Shown here: positions 44,492 through 53,865 of the stretch, piece after piece | Position numbering within the stretch: the first letter of the stretch is position 1 | Layout of the letters: each line of letters opens with the position of its first letter | DNA from: Aureimonas ureilytica | GTDB taxonomy: Bacteria; Pseudomonadota; Alphaproteobacteria; Rhizobiales; Rhizobiaceae | Direction of reading: 5' to 3' | DNA: 64,000 nucleotides | NCBI RefSeq assembly: GCF_001475935.1 | Contig: NZ_LDQA01000008.1 | Location: forward strand, 114,377 to 178,376 | Notes under the pieces: model-generated | What the model saw: the letters and a program-made list of their open reading frames with translations, nothing else | What the model was told of the DNA's origin: nothing | Database searches by the model: none | Made by a program: the position numbers and the translations under genes

Positions 44492-45135
44492 GCATCGCCC
44501 GTCTCGTCCAGAACTTCAGCCAGCGCCGCGCCCTTCTCGCCTCCCGCGACACGCGCGCCATCGAGGCGCTGACCGGCACGCTTCAGAAGCTCGGGCTCGG
44601 CGTCGAACTGATGGAAGCCGGCGAAAGCGGCCTCGACCTCGGAGGGGCGGGTGCCGACCCCGCCCGCGACATTCTGTTTCTCGACGGCGATCTGAACATG
44701 GGCGCGACCTCTTCGCCCGAGGCCGTTCTGCCGGCGATCCCGGTGATCGGTCTGGTGGGCGTCGAAGCGCCGAGCCGCCTGCGCACGCTGGTGACGGCGG
44801 GCGCGACCGCCTTTCTGCCCAAGCCCATCTATGGCGGGTCGGTCTATTCGGCGCTTTATCTCGGCGTCAACGAGCACACCAGGCGCGCCCGGCTGCAGGC
44901 CGATGTGGACGAGTTGGAAGCGCGCCGCCGCCTGCGCCGGCACGTCATCCGCGCCGTGGTCGATCTCATGGCCGCGCGCGGCATCGACGACGAGGCGGCC
45001 TACCAGATCATCCGGCGCGAGGCGATGCGCGAGCGCCTCGGGCTGGAAACCTATTGCGAACGGCTGGCCCTCCAGCGGGCCGGATCGTCGCATGTCGATA
45101 CGGCGAGCCCGACCCTGCGGGCCGCCGCGGACTGA
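44488..45135 (+). CDS. amiR: AmiR-like ANTAR-domain transcription antiterminator
   Basis: A 215-residue RNA-binding regulator. An N-terminal pseudo-receiver domain (LLASRDTRAIEALTGTLQKL, ILFLDGDLNMG) is followed by a coiled coil (about residues 130-150) and the three-helix ANTAR domain (VIRAVVDLMAARGIDDEAAY, QIIRREAMRERLGLETYCE). When released from AmiC it should bind the hexaloop leader hairpin at 43222-43252 and prevent termination at 43285-43313. Its gene lies inside the operon it controls, giving positive feedback. Confidence 0.92.
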   Translation: MSIARLVQNFSQRRALLASRDTRAIEALTGTLQKLGLGVELMEAGESGLDLGGAGADPARDILFLDGDLNMGATSSPEAVLPAIPVIGLVGVEAPSRLRTLVTAGATAFLPKPIYGGSVYSALYLGVNEHTRRARLQADVDELEARRRLRRHVIRAVVDLMAARGIDDEAAYQIIRREAMRERLGLETYCERLALQRAGSSHVDTASPTLRAAAD

Positions 45136-45159
45136 TCCTCCCACTCCTACAGGAGACAC

Positions 45160-46395
45160 ATGATGAAGAAGCGATCCTCCGGCGCCCTCGCGGCGCTCGG
45201 AACACTCCTCCTATTGTCCGGTGCCGCCTTCGCGGCCGACCCGATCAAGCTCGGCGTGCTCGAGGACCAGTCCGGCGATTTCGCCGTGGCGACGATCGGC
45301 AAGCTGCACGGCATCCAGCTCGCCACCGACGAGATCAACGCCGCCGGCGGCATCGCCGGTCGCCCGCTCGAACTCGTGGTCTACGACACGCAGTCCGACA
45401 ACACGCGCTATCAGGAGTTCATGCGCCGCGTGCTCCAGCGCGACAAGGTGAACGCCGTTTTCGCCGGCTTTTCCTCGGCCTCGCGGGAGGCCTATCGGCC
45501 GATCGTCAACCAGTTCGACGCGCTCGCCTTCTACAACAACCAGTACGAGGGCGGCGTCTGCGACGCCAATATGATTGTGACGGGCGCGGTGCCCGAGCAG
45601 CAGTTCTCGACGCTTCTGCCTTATATGCTCCAGACCTACGGCAAGAAGGTCTACACGATCGCGGCCGACTATAATTTCGGCCAGATCTCGGCCGAATGGG
45701 TGCGCAATATCGTCAAGGAGAATGGCGGCGAGATGGTGGGCGAGGAGTTCATCCCGCTCGGCGTGTCGCAGTTCTCGCAGACCATTCAGAACATCCAGGC
45801 GGCCAAGCCCGACTTCGTGGTGACGCTGCTCGTCGGCACGGCGCAGGCCTCCTATTACGAGCAGGCGGGCGCGGCCAACCTCGCGCTGCCCATGGCCTCC
45901 TCGGTCAATGTCGGCCAGGGCTACGAGCACAAGCGCTTCAAGCCGCCTTCTCTCGCCAATATGTATGCGACGGTGAACTATATCGAGGAAGTCGACACGC
46001 CCGCCTCCAAGGCTTTCGTGGAGAAGTGGCACAAGAAGTTCCCGGACGAGCCCTATATCAACCAGGAAGCCGAGAACTCCTACACTGCCACCTATCTCTA
46101 CAAGACGATGATCGAGCGGGCCGGCGGCAAGACTGACAAGGAGTCGCTGCGCGCCGAGATCGCCAAGGGCGATGTCTGCTTCGACGCGCCGGAGGGCAAG
46201 GTCTGCCTCGACCCCAAGAGCCAGCACATGTCCCACACGATCTATCTCGCCAAGGTCGGCGACGATCATTCGATCTCCTTCCCGAAGGTCTGGAACGACA
46301 TCAAGCCCTACTGGCTGGGCGAGGCGGGCTGCGACCTGACCAAGAACGACCCGAGCGCGCAGTACACGCCCTCCAACCCGCCGCCCAAGGGCTGA
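45160..46395 (+). CDS. Amide/urea ABC importer substrate-binding protein
   Basis: A 411-residue periplasmic binding protein of the UrtA/FmdD type. A Sec signal peptide (MMKKRSSGALAALGTLLLLS…AFA) is followed by DPIKLGVLEDQSGDFAVATI, the family opening. FYNNQYEGGVCDANMIVTG and NFGQISAEWVRNIVKENGG follow. CAGGAGACAC precedes the tandem ATGs at 45160/45163. Position after amiCR and before formamidase points to short amides or urea as substrate, as in the fmd operon of methylotrophs. Confidence 0.92.
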   Translation: MMKKRSSGALAALGTLLLLSGAAFAADPIKLGVLEDQSGDFAVATIGKLHGIQLATDEINAAGGIAGRPLELVVYDTQSDNTRYQEFMRRVLQRDKVNAVFAGFSSASREAYRPIVNQFDALAFYNNQYEGGVCDANMIVTGAVPEQQFSTLLPYMLQTYGKKVYTIAADYNFGQISAEWVRNIVKENGGEMVGEEFIPLGVSQFSQTIQNIQAAKPDFVVTLLVGTAQASYYEQAGAANLALPMASSVNVGQGYEHKRFKPPSLANMYATVNYIEEVDTPASKAFVEKWHKKFPDEPYINQEAENSYTATYLYKTMIERAGGKTDKESLRAEIAKGDVCFDAPEGKVCLDPKSQHMSHTIYLAKVGDDHSISFPKVWNDIKPYWLGEAGCDLTKNDPSAQYTPSNPPPKG

Positions 46396-46482
46396 CGGCG
46401 CGCATGTGACACCCAAGCCGGCCGGGTGGCTTTAAACGCCCGGCCGGTTCCTCCCGACGGCTCACAGACATCGGATGGCACG

Positions 46483-47355
46483 ATGGACGTCCTCTACGGC
46501 GCCTTCACCTTTCTCTACCAAGCGGGCGACGCCTTCGCCTTTCTGGTTCTTTCCGCCTGCGGCCTCGCCGTGATCTTCGGCATGATGGGCGTCATCAATC
46601 TCGCCCATGGCGAGTTCATCCTCTGCGGGGCCTATGTGTCGGCCAGCGCCGCGCGCCTGGGCCTGCCGCTGCCGCTCGCGATCCTTCTGGGCGCTCTCGT
46701 CTCGGGCCTGGTCGGCATGGCGCTGGAGCGCATCGTCATCCGCCATCTCTACGACCGGCCGCTGGATACGATCGTCGCGACCTGGGGCATCTCGATGATC
46801 GCGACGCAGGGCACGCTCATCCTGCTCGGCTCCTCCATGCCCGGTACGGGCACGCCCTTCGGCTCCTTCGCCGTCGGCCCCTATACCTATTCCGTCTATC
46901 GCCTCGTGCTGGTCGGCGCGGCGCTCCTCCTCCTTCTGTGCCTCTGGCTGCTCTTCACCAAGACGCGCTTCGGCACGCTGGCCCGCGCCACGATCCAGGT
47001 GCCGCACATCGCCGAAGCGCTCGGCGTCAACACCAATCTCGTCTACGCGCTGACTTTCGGCCTCGGCGCGGCGCTGGCGGGGCTGGCCGGCGGTCTCTAT
47101 GCGCCGACCATGACGCTGGTGCCGACCATGGGTTCGGCCTTCGTGGTGGAGGCCTTCGTGACGGTGGTCGTCGGCGGGGCGGATGTCTTCCTCGGCACGG
47201 CCCCGGCCGCCGCGATCCTCGGCATCGTCAAGGCCGCGCTTACCTCCTGGCAGGGTCAGCTCTTCGGGCAGATCGGCCTCCTGGTCGCCGTCATCGTGGT
47301 GATCCGCGTCCTGCCGCGCGGCATTTCCGGCTTCATTCTGCGCGAAAGGGCCTGA
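46483..47355 (+). CDS. Amide/urea ABC permease 1 (LivH/UrtB type)
   Basis: A 290-residue branched-chain-amino-acid-type permease with about eight helices. Typical stretches are GLAVIFGMMGVINLAHGEFI and a C-terminal region with GGADVFLGTAPAAAILGIVK. ATG 46483 (MDVLYGAFTFLYQAGD) begins the recognised homology; ATG 46426 would add 19 unrelated residues. Confidence 0.92.
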   Translation: MDVLYGAFTFLYQAGDAFAFLVLSACGLAVIFGMMGVINLAHGEFILCGAYVSASAARLGLPLPLAILLGALVSGLVGMALERIVIRHLYDRPLDTIVATWGISMIATQGTLILLGSSMPGTGTPFGSFAVGPYTYSVYRLVLVGAALLLLLCLWLLFTKTRFGTLARATIQVPHIAEALGVNTNLVYALTFGLGAALAGLAGGLYAPTMTLVPTMGSAFVVEAFVTVVVGGADVFLGTAPAAAILGIVKAALTSWQGQLFGQIGLLVAVIVVIRVLPRGISGFILRERA

Positions 47356-47358
47356 TCG

Positions 47359-48438
47359 ATGGCCACCAAACCCAAGCGGCCCGGCCCGCTCGCCCTGATC
47401 GAAGGCCCGCAGACGCTCGGCAAGGGGCCCAAGTTCTGGCTGCCCTTCGCCCTCGTCCTCCTCGCGGCCTGCCTCTACCCGCAATTCGCGGACGGATACG
47501 ATGTCGGCAACAATGTCTATTTCTTCAACTGGGCCTTCATGGCCATGGGGCTCAGCCTGATCTGGGGCTATGGCGGGGCGCTCTCCTTCGGCCAGACCGC
47601 CTTCTTCGGCGTCGCCGGCTACACATACGGCATCATCTCGATCAATTTCGGCGATGCCTATGGGCTGACGCTGTTCGCGCTTCTCGCCTCCGTCGCGGTC
47701 TCAGGCCTGCTCGCCGCCATTCTCGGCTATTTCCTGTTCTTCGGGCGCATCTCGGGCGTGTTTCTGGGCATCGTCACCCTGTCGGTGACGCTGGTGCTGG
47801 AGCGCTTCATGTCGCAGACGGCGGGGCCGGAATGGCGCGTCGGCACGGCGCGGCTCAACGGCTTCAACGGCATGGGCGGAATGCCCTCGCTCACCATCCC
47901 CTGGCCGGGCGGCGACATCGCCCTCTTTCCCGACGTGCCGCTCTACTATGTCACGCTGGCGCTTCTCGTGGTCGTCTATCTGGCCTTGCGGATGCTCGTG
48001 AACTCGCGCTTCGGCAATGTGCTCGTCGCCATCCGCGAGAACCCGCAGCGCGCCGAAATGCTCGGCTACGACATCCGCCGCTATCAGCTCGCCGCCTTCG
48101 TCATCGGGTCGGCGCTGGCCGGGCTCTCGGGCGTCCTCTACACGTCCTGGGGCAATTACATCACGCCCGCCTCCATGGGCATGACGGCGGCTTCGCTGCC
48201 CATCGTCTGGGTCGCGGTCGGCGGACGCGCGGACTTGACCACCACGCTGCTCGGCACGCTTCTGGTGCTGGCCGGCTTTCAGGCGCTGACGATCTACGGC
48301 AGCCAATATGCGCTGGTGGTGATGGGCCTGCTGCTCGTGCTCACGGTCCTGATCGCCCCGAACGGCCTCGTCTACGGGCTCGGCACGCTTCTGTCCGGCC
48401 GCCTGCGCCGACGGGTGCGCGAACGGGAGGCGGTGTGA
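47359..48438 (+). CDS. Amide/urea ABC permease 2 (LivM/UrtC type)
   Basis: A 359-residue permease, 3 bp after permease 1. Family landmarks: FMAMGLSLIWGYGGALSFGQ, the G-R-I-S-G-V-F-L-G-I segment, and the conserved cytoplasmic stretch FGNVLVAIRENPQRAEMLGY. It pairs with permease 1 as the translocation channel. Its stop overlaps the ATG of the first ATPase (TGATG). Confidence 0.92.
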   Translation: MATKPKRPGPLALIEGPQTLGKGPKFWLPFALVLLAACLYPQFADGYDVGNNVYFFNWAFMAMGLSLIWGYGGALSFGQTAFFGVAGYTYGIISINFGDAYGLTLFALLASVAVSGLLAAILGYFLFFGRISGVFLGIVTLSVTLVLERFMSQTAGPEWRVGTARLNGFNGMGGMPSLTIPWPGGDIALFPDVPLYYVTLALLVVVYLALRMLVNSRFGNVLVAIRENPQRAEMLGYDIRRYQLAAFVIGSALAGLSGVLYTSWGNYITPASMGMTAASLPIVWVAVGGRADLTTTLLGTLLVLAGFQALTIYGSQYALVVMGLLLVLTVLIAPNGLVYGLGTLLSGRLRRRVREREAV

Positions 48439-49157
48439 TGACGGCGATCTTAGAGACTCGCGCGCTCAACAAATGGTTCGGCGGCCTGCATGTGACGGGG
48501 GGCGTGAATTTCACGCTCAAGACCGGCGAAATCCATTGCCTGATCGGCCCGAACGGGGCGGGCAAGAGCACTTTCTTCCGGCTGATCCTCGGCGAGCATC
48601 TGCCGACCAGCGGGGCGATCCTCTTCGAAGGGGCGGAGATCACCCGCGAAAAGCCCTTCCAGCGCATCCGGCGCGGCATCTCGGTCAAGTTCCAGGTGCC
48701 GGGCATCTTCAAGGCGCTGTCCGTGCGCCAGAACCTCCAGATCGCGCTCCAGCACCATCAGGCGGCTCACTCGCTTGCCGAGGAGATCGACCGGCTTCTG
48801 GAGTTCCTGAAGCTGAAGGACGCCGAGCGCACGCTCGCCGGCAATCTCAGCCACGGGCAGAAGCAATGGCTGGAAATCGGCATGGCGATCGCGCTCAAAC
48901 CCCGGCTCCTGCTTCTGGACGAGCCGACCGCCGGCATGACGCCGGACGAGACCTTCGCCACCGGCGAGATGGTCCAGGCGCTGAACCGCGAGGGCGTCAG
49001 CGTTCTCGCCGTCGAGCACGACATGGCCTTCGTGCGCCAGATCGCGCAGGCCGTCACCGTGCTCCACTTCGGCAAGATCTTCGCGCAAGGCTCGATCGAG
49101 GAGATCGTCGCCGACGAGCGCGTGGCCGCCATCTATCTGGGAGAGGTCCATGCGTAA
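48438..49157 (+). CDS. Amide/urea ABC ATPase 1 (LivG/UrtD type)
   Basis: A 239-residue ATPase: Walker A GPNGAGKST, signature NLSHGQKQWLEIGMA (LSHGQ variant typical of UrtD) and Walker B LLLLDEPTAGM. The start at 48438 overlaps the preceding stop; the frame is open upstream only as a shadow of the permease genes. Energises uptake with ATPase 2. Confidence 0.94.
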   Translation: MTAILETRALNKWFGGLHVTGGVNFTLKTGEIHCLIGPNGAGKSTFFRLILGEHLPTSGAILFEGAEITREKPFQRIRRGISVKFQVPGIFKALSVRQNLQIALQHHQAAHSLAEEIDRLLEFLKLKDAERTLAGNLSHGQKQWLEIGMAIALKPRLLLLDEPTAGMTPDETFATGEMVQALNREGVSVLAVEHDMAFVRQIAQAVTVLHFGKIFAQGSIEEIVADERVAAIYLGEVHA

Positions 49158-49866
49158 GGAGGTGATCCTCAACACGGTCGGGCTCTGGTCCGGCTATGGC
49201 GGCAAGCCCGTGCTTCAGGGCGTGGACATGCAGGTGCGCGAAGGCGAGATCGTCGCCGTGATCGGGCGCAACGGCGTCGGCAAATCGACGCTGATGAAAA
49301 GCCTGATCGGGCTTCTCCCGTCCGACAAGGGCTCGGTCGTGTTTCGCGGCCAAGCCATCGACGCGCTCTCGGCGCACAAGCGCGCCCGGCTGGGCGTCGG
49401 CTATGTCCCGCAGGGGCGCGACGTCTTCCCGCGCATGAGCGTGTTGGAAAATCTGGCGGTGGGCGAATCCATCGCCGGCCAGCGCGCGCCCAAAGACCGG
49501 CTCGACCAGATCTTCTCGTTCTTCCCGATCCTTGCCGAGCGGCGGCACCAGCGCGCCGGCACCATGTCGGGCGGCCAGCAGCAGCAGCTCGCCATCGGCC
49601 GCGTCCTGATGGGCGCGCCCGCGCTGATCCTTCTGGACGAGCCCTCCGAGGGCATCCAGCCCAATATCGTGCAGGACATCGCTAGGATCATGGTGGAGCT
49701 GAACCGCACGACCGGCGTCACGGTGGTCTTCGTGGAGCAGAATATCGACATGATCCGCGCCATGGCGAGCCGCGCCTATGTGATGGACAAGGGCCGCATC
49801 ACAAACGAGATCGCGCCGGACGCGCTGGAGGACCGCGACGCGGTTCGCCGCTACCTCGCCGTCTGA
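49150..49866 (+). CDS. Amide/urea ABC ATPase 2 (LivF/UrtE type)
   Basis: A 238-residue ATPase: Walker A GRNGVGKSTLMKSL, signature MSGGQQQQLAIGR, Walker B LILLDEPSEGI followed by QPNIVQDI, the usual LivF/UrtE pattern. It overlaps ATPase 1 by eight bases and completes the five-component importer. Confidence 0.94.
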   Translation: MRKEVILNTVGLWSGYGGKPVLQGVDMQVREGEIVAVIGRNGVGKSTLMKSLIGLLPSDKGSVVFRGQAIDALSAHKRARLGVGYVPQGRDVFPRMSVLENLAVGESIAGQRAPKDRLDQIFSFFPILAERRHQRAGTMSGGQQQQLAIGRVLMGAPALILLDEPSEGIQPNIVQDIARIMVELNRTTGVTVVFVEQNIDMIRAMASRAYVMDKGRITNEIAPDALEDRDAVRRYLAV

Positions 49867-49913
49867 GCGCATCACCCCACCCATAGAATACCCAAGCAGG
49901 AGGAGGCTCTGAC

Positions 49914-50912
49914 ATGAGCTGGTTTCAGGATTCCCTCATGGCCCGCCGGGCCGTCGCCAAGGGCGAAGCGCGCAGCGAACACGCCATCACCGAGGAAACC
50001 CAAGGCAAGTATCATTATGTCTACGGCGCCTTCGTGGAGCCGGTCCTGACCGTCGATCCCGGCGCGGTCGTCTCGGCCGAGACGCATGACGCGTTCGAGG
50101 GCGCGATCCAGACCGAACGGGACATGCCCAGCGAGAAGCTGAACTTTCCCTATCTCAACCCGCAGAACGGCCCGATCTACGTGAACGGCGCGGAGAAGGG
50201 AGACTGCCTCGCCGTTTATATCAAGAGCATCGTGCCCCGCGGGCCGCAGCCGCGCGGCACCACGGTTCTGATGCCCGAGTTCGGCGGCCTCGTGCCCACC
50301 GCCGACACCGCGCTTCTCACCGAGCCGCTGCCCGAGCTGGTCAAGAAGCTGCATGTGGACGCCGAGACGGGCGTCAAATGGAACGACCGGATCACGCTGC
50401 CCTACGAGCCCTTCATTGGCACGATCGGCACCGCGCCGGAGATCGAGGCCATCTCTTCGCTGGTGCCGGACTACTATGGCGGCAACATGGACCTGCCCGA
50501 TGTCGCGCCGGGCGCGGTGATCTATCTGCCGGTTAACACCAAAGGGGCCTATCTTTATCTCGGTGATTGCCATGCCGCGCAGGGCGATGGCGAGCTGTGC
50601 GGCGTCGCCGTCGAGCACCCGACCGTCACCACCGTTCAGATCGACCTCATCAAGGGCTGGACGATCAAGACGCCGCGCCTCGAAAACGAGAGCTTCTACA
50701 TGACGGTGGGATCGTCGCGCCCGATGGAGGACGCCGCGCGCGGGGCCTACCGCGAACTGATCCGCTGGCTCGCCAAGGATTTCGGCTTCGAGGAACTCGA
50801 CGCTTACATGCTGCTCACCCAGTGCGGCCGCATCCGTCTCGGCAATATGGTCGATCCCAAATACACGGTCGGCGCGTCCATCCTGAAATCGATCGCCGGC
50901 ACGCCGCGCTGA
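49914..50912 (+). CDS. fmdA: Acetamidase/formamidase (FmdA/AmdA family)
   Basis: A 332-residue metal-dependent amidase that releases ammonia from formamide or acetamide in the cytoplasm. Family regions: VDPGAVVSAETHDAFEGAIQ, GAEKGDCLAVYIKSI, LGDCHAAQGDGELCGVAVE and DAYMLLTQCGRIRLGNMVD. AGCAGGAGGAGG stands just upstream. It is shorter than some FmdA proteins (about 400 residues), closer to the AmdA-like acetamidases. Co-transcription with the amide importer fits nitrogen scavenging. Confidence 0.92.
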   Translation: MSWFQDSLMARRAVAKGEARSEHAITEETQGKYHYVYGAFVEPVLTVDPGAVVSAETHDAFEGAIQTERDMPSEKLNFPYLNPQNGPIYVNGAEKGDCLAVYIKSIVPRGPQPRGTTVLMPEFGGLVPTADTALLTEPLPELVKKLHVDAETGVKWNDRITLPYEPFIGTIGTAPEIEAISSLVPDYYGGNMDLPDVAPGAVIYLPVNTKGAYLYLGDCHAAQGDGELCGVAVEHPTVTTVQIDLIKGWTIKTPRLENESFYMTVGSSRPMEDAARGAYRELIRWLAKDFGFEELDAYMLLTQCGRIRLGNMVDPKYTVGASILKSIAGTPR

Positions 50913-50917
50913 TCCCG

Positions 50918-50945
50918 GGCCGGCCGCCCCGCTTGGGGGCCGGCC
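50918..50945 (+). terminator. Strong GC hairpin between formamidase and nitrilase genes
   Basis: GGCCGGCC-(G)-CCC pairs with GGG-GGCCGGCC around CGCTT, about 11 bp with one bulged base. It begins 6 bases after the formamidase stop. There is no T-tract, so it may act as a partial terminator or 3'-end stabiliser that lowers nitrilase expression relative to the upstream genes. Confidence 0.45.
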
Positions 50946-50991
50946 GGCTCACACTTCCGCCTTCTAGCTTCCTTTCGCCCGGAGCCCGTCC

Positions 50992-52728
50992 ATGCCCGCC
51001 CCGTTCAAGGCCGCCGCCGTTCAGTTCGAGCCCACCATGTTCGAGAAGGAGCGCAATATCGCGGGGCTTCTCGCCCTTGTCGGTGAGGCCGCCGAGGGTG
51101 GCGCGCGGCTGATCGTGACGCCCGAAATGGGAACCACCGGCTATTGCTGGCACGAGCGGGCCGAGGTCGCGCCCTTTGTCGAGCCCATCCCCGGCCCGAC
51201 CACGGAGCGCTTCGCGGCCCTCGCGCGCGAGAAGAACTGCTTCATCGTGGTCGGGATGCCGGAGGTCGATCCCACGACCGATCTCTACTACAACTCCGCC
51301 GTGCTGATCGGCCCCGAAGGCGTCGTCGGTACGCATCGCAAGACGCATCCCTATATTTCCGAGCCCAAATGGGCGGTCTCGGGCGATCTCGGCCATGAGG
51401 TGTTCGAGACGGAGATCGGGCGCATCGCGCTTCTGATCTGCATGGACATCCATTTCATCGAAACGGCGCGCTTGGCCTCCCTCAAGGGCGCGGATGTCAT
51501 CTGCCACGTGTCGAACTGGCTGGCCGAGCGTACGCCCGCGCCCTACTGGATCAACCGCGCCTTCGAGAACGGCTGCTATCTGATCGAGGCGAACCGCTGG
51601 GGGCTGGAGCGGGGCGTCCAGTTCTCGGGCGGCTCCTGCATCATCGCGCCGGACGCAACGATTTTGAGTGTTGTGGATGGCGGCGACGGCATCGCCACCG
51701 CCGAGATCGACCCTGCGATCGCGCGCGCGCGCACCGTCTGGGGCGAGCCGATCCTCAGGCAGCGCCGCCCCGAGCTGTACCGGGAGCTGATGACCAACAC
51801 CTTCGCCTGGAACCCCGGCGATTTCTTCCGCCTCTACGGCCACCAGCCTCTGCCCGAGGGGCGGCAGGCCAAGGTGGCGGCGGCGCAGATGCATCCGGGC
51901 GACGACGCCGGGAGCAATCTGCGCGAGATCGGCCGGATCGCTCGCGTGGCGGCGGGGGAGGGGGCCGAACTCGTCGTGTTCCCGGAACTCGCGCTGACCG
52001 GCCTCGCGCGCCCGAGCGAGACGGCGCTTGAAGCCGACAGCCCGATCCTTATCGATCTTCAGAGCCTCGCGGCCGACCTAAAGCTCCATCTCGTCGTGGG
52101 CTTTGCCGAGCGGGACGGGGCGCTCTGCTTCAACAGCGCGATCCTCGTGGGGCCGGAGGGCGCGCTTGGGGTGTATCGCAAGATCCACCTGACCGAAGCC
52201 GAGAAGAGCTGGGCCGAGCCCGGCGAGGCTTGGTCCCTGTTCGACCTGCCCTTCGGACGGCTGGGCCTTCTGATCGGGCACGACATGAGCTTTCCGGAAG
52301 CCGGCCGCATTCTGGCGCTGAAGGGCTGCGACCTCATCGCCTGTCCCGCCGCGATCCGAGACCGGTTCCACGCCGGCCACGAGGGCACCAGCGTCGCGCA
52401 GCCCGCGCCCATCCCGACCGGGCCGGACCCCCTGCACTGGCACCAGTACCGGGTGCGCGCGGGCGAGAACAATTGCTGGCTGGCCTTCGCCAATGTCCAC
52501 GCGCCTCTCGACGGTTATCCCGGCCATTCCGGCGTCTTCGGGCCGGACACGTTTCTGTTTCCCCGGCAGGAAACCGTGGTCCAGGGCAACGGGAGCTATG
52601 TGCTCATGACCGTGGATACCGGCAGTCTGGGCGGGCCCTATCCCACCCATGTGGTGCGCCGGAAGGATCTGGTGCTGATGCGCCAGCCCCATCACTACCG
52701 CGAGCTGATCGCCCCGCGCGCGAACTGA
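50992..52728 (+). CDS. Tandem-domain nitrilase-superfamily hydrolase; second domain lacks the catalytic Cys
   Basis: A 578-residue protein of two fused carbon-nitrogen hydrolase domains; usual members have one domain of 260-350 residues. Domain 1 (about 1-270) keeps the Glu-Lys-Cys triad: E45 in TPEMGTTGY, K117 in HRKTHPY, C150 in LLICMDIHF. Domain 2 (about 295-575) keeps E332 (FPELALTG) and K397 (YRKIHLTEAEKSW), but the nucleophile position reads LLIGHDMSF, glycine 429 (GGG codon) replacing cysteine. Domain 2 is thus probably a non-catalytic structural or regulatory partner. Probable activity: an amidase or nitrilase feeding ammonia in the amide operon; the substrate is unknown. Confidence 0.9.
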   Translation: MPAPFKAAAVQFEPTMFEKERNIAGLLALVGEAAEGGARLIVTPEMGTTGYCWHERAEVAPFVEPIPGPTTERFAALAREKNCFIVVGMPEVDPTTDLYYNSAVLIGPEGVVGTHRKTHPYISEPKWAVSGDLGHEVFETEIGRIALLICMDIHFIETARLASLKGADVICHVSNWLAERTPAPYWINRAFENGCYLIEANRWGLERGVQFSGGSCIIAPDATILSVVDGGDGIATAEIDPAIARARTVWGEPILRQRRPELYRELMTNTFAWNPGDFFRLYGHQPLPEGRQAKVAAAQMHPGDDAGSNLREIGRIARVAAGEGAELVVFPELALTGLARPSETALEADSPILIDLQSLAADLKLHLVVGFAERDGALCFNSAILVGPEGALGVYRKIHLTEAEKSWAEPGEAWSLFDLPFGRLGLLIGHDMSFPEAGRILALKGCDLIACPAAIRDRFHAGHEGTSVAQPAPIPTGPDPLHWHQYRVRAGENNCWLAFANVHAPLDGYPGHSGVFGPDTFLFPRQETVVQGNGSYVLMTVDTGSLGGPYPTHVVRRKDLVLMRQPHHYRELIAPRAN

Positions 52729-53865
52729 TCGCAGAGGCGGGCGTCCTACGATGGTCCGGTATTGCCGATCGCCAAGCTGGACGGAAGGGGGTTTCGCCGC
52801 CGAATGGTCTCCTCGCAGCAGAGCCGGCGCGACAGCTCGCCGCTCGGTGTTCCATGTCCCGATCCCAATCGGACTGCCCCGCTATCTTGCCGGCGGAAAC
52901 GATGAGCCCGGCATAGCCGTCCCGTCGTATCAGCAACCGATCGTCGGCCGCGACACCAGAGGCATACGGGAGCCGACCGGCATCGTCCGCACGTTCGCCG
53001 CCCTCGCCGGTGGTGGAGCGGGAAGGATTGTCCATGCGTCCATCGTGGCATCGCCGAACGTAAGCCGCGACCAAGGCGCGCCTTTGAACAGATGGCCGCA
53101 ACGTTGCTCACGAGCGGACGTGCGACTCCAGCGAGGAGACCATACCGCCGAGCTGATGGCGATGCCCCATCGAGGCGCGGATGGCGAGGCCACCTGGGAC
53201 ATCGACAACCAGGGCTGACCGCTTTCTCCGCAGCCTCGTCGCGGGCAACACCGTGAACAAGGCCGTCCTGTTCAGCATTCCAGGCCGGCCGATCACCGTG
53301 CACGCGCTCAACGATCAGTCGCCACGCCACGGTCCGTCCATGGCGAGCGCGATCCGAACGAGCTTTGATGTAACGCCCGCGAGCCGATCGCCTGCATCGA
53401 CGCGGCCGAAATCGACCCCCATGATCGCGGGCATTGGCAGCGCCGACCATGGCAACGAGCACTCTCTCGTGGGAGCAGCGGCCGAGCTGATGCTCGGCAA
53501 TCCGTTTCTCGATAGGCGCCCGGTTGGAATGCCGGAACGTCCATCCCGACACGTTCCATGTCATCGACCTGCGGGCGCGGGCCTTCTACCAGCCGAGCCC
53601 GGCGATCAAAACCCATGACAAGGACGGCTGCGCTCTTACCCCAGCACTCGGGGCCTTCTGGAGCGAGCCGACAACCCGCCATTCGACCAGAGAGTGTCGA
53701 GCCCGGCCGGGTGGCGGGTTTATAAGTGTTCGCCCGTCGCCGTCTCGCCAAGGATGGCTGCGCAGCCTGACTCTTCCTGCGCTTGAAATGCGGGCGAAGC
53801 TCTTGAAGCAGGGCCTCGCACCCTGGATGATCCCCCTATGGCGCCGCCGCGTCGGAGTGACGACC
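52729..53865. other. 1.1-kb stretch without a recognisable gene
   Basis: Several open frames exist on both strands, but none shows a family match, a ribosome-binding site or a stable codon pattern. The longest leftward one is about 270 codons and Arg-rich, typical of non-coding frames in high-GC DNA. Like the 42.2-43.2 kb gap, it looks like decayed DNA, but no transposase motif could be confirmed here. Confidence 0.5.

Noticed and set aside
52746..53564. A 272-codon leftward frame in the gap before the GMC gene
   Set aside because: Arg/Gly/His-rich composition, no homology, no ribosome-binding site; a rightward frame over the same bases is equally long, as expected for non-coding high-GC DNA.
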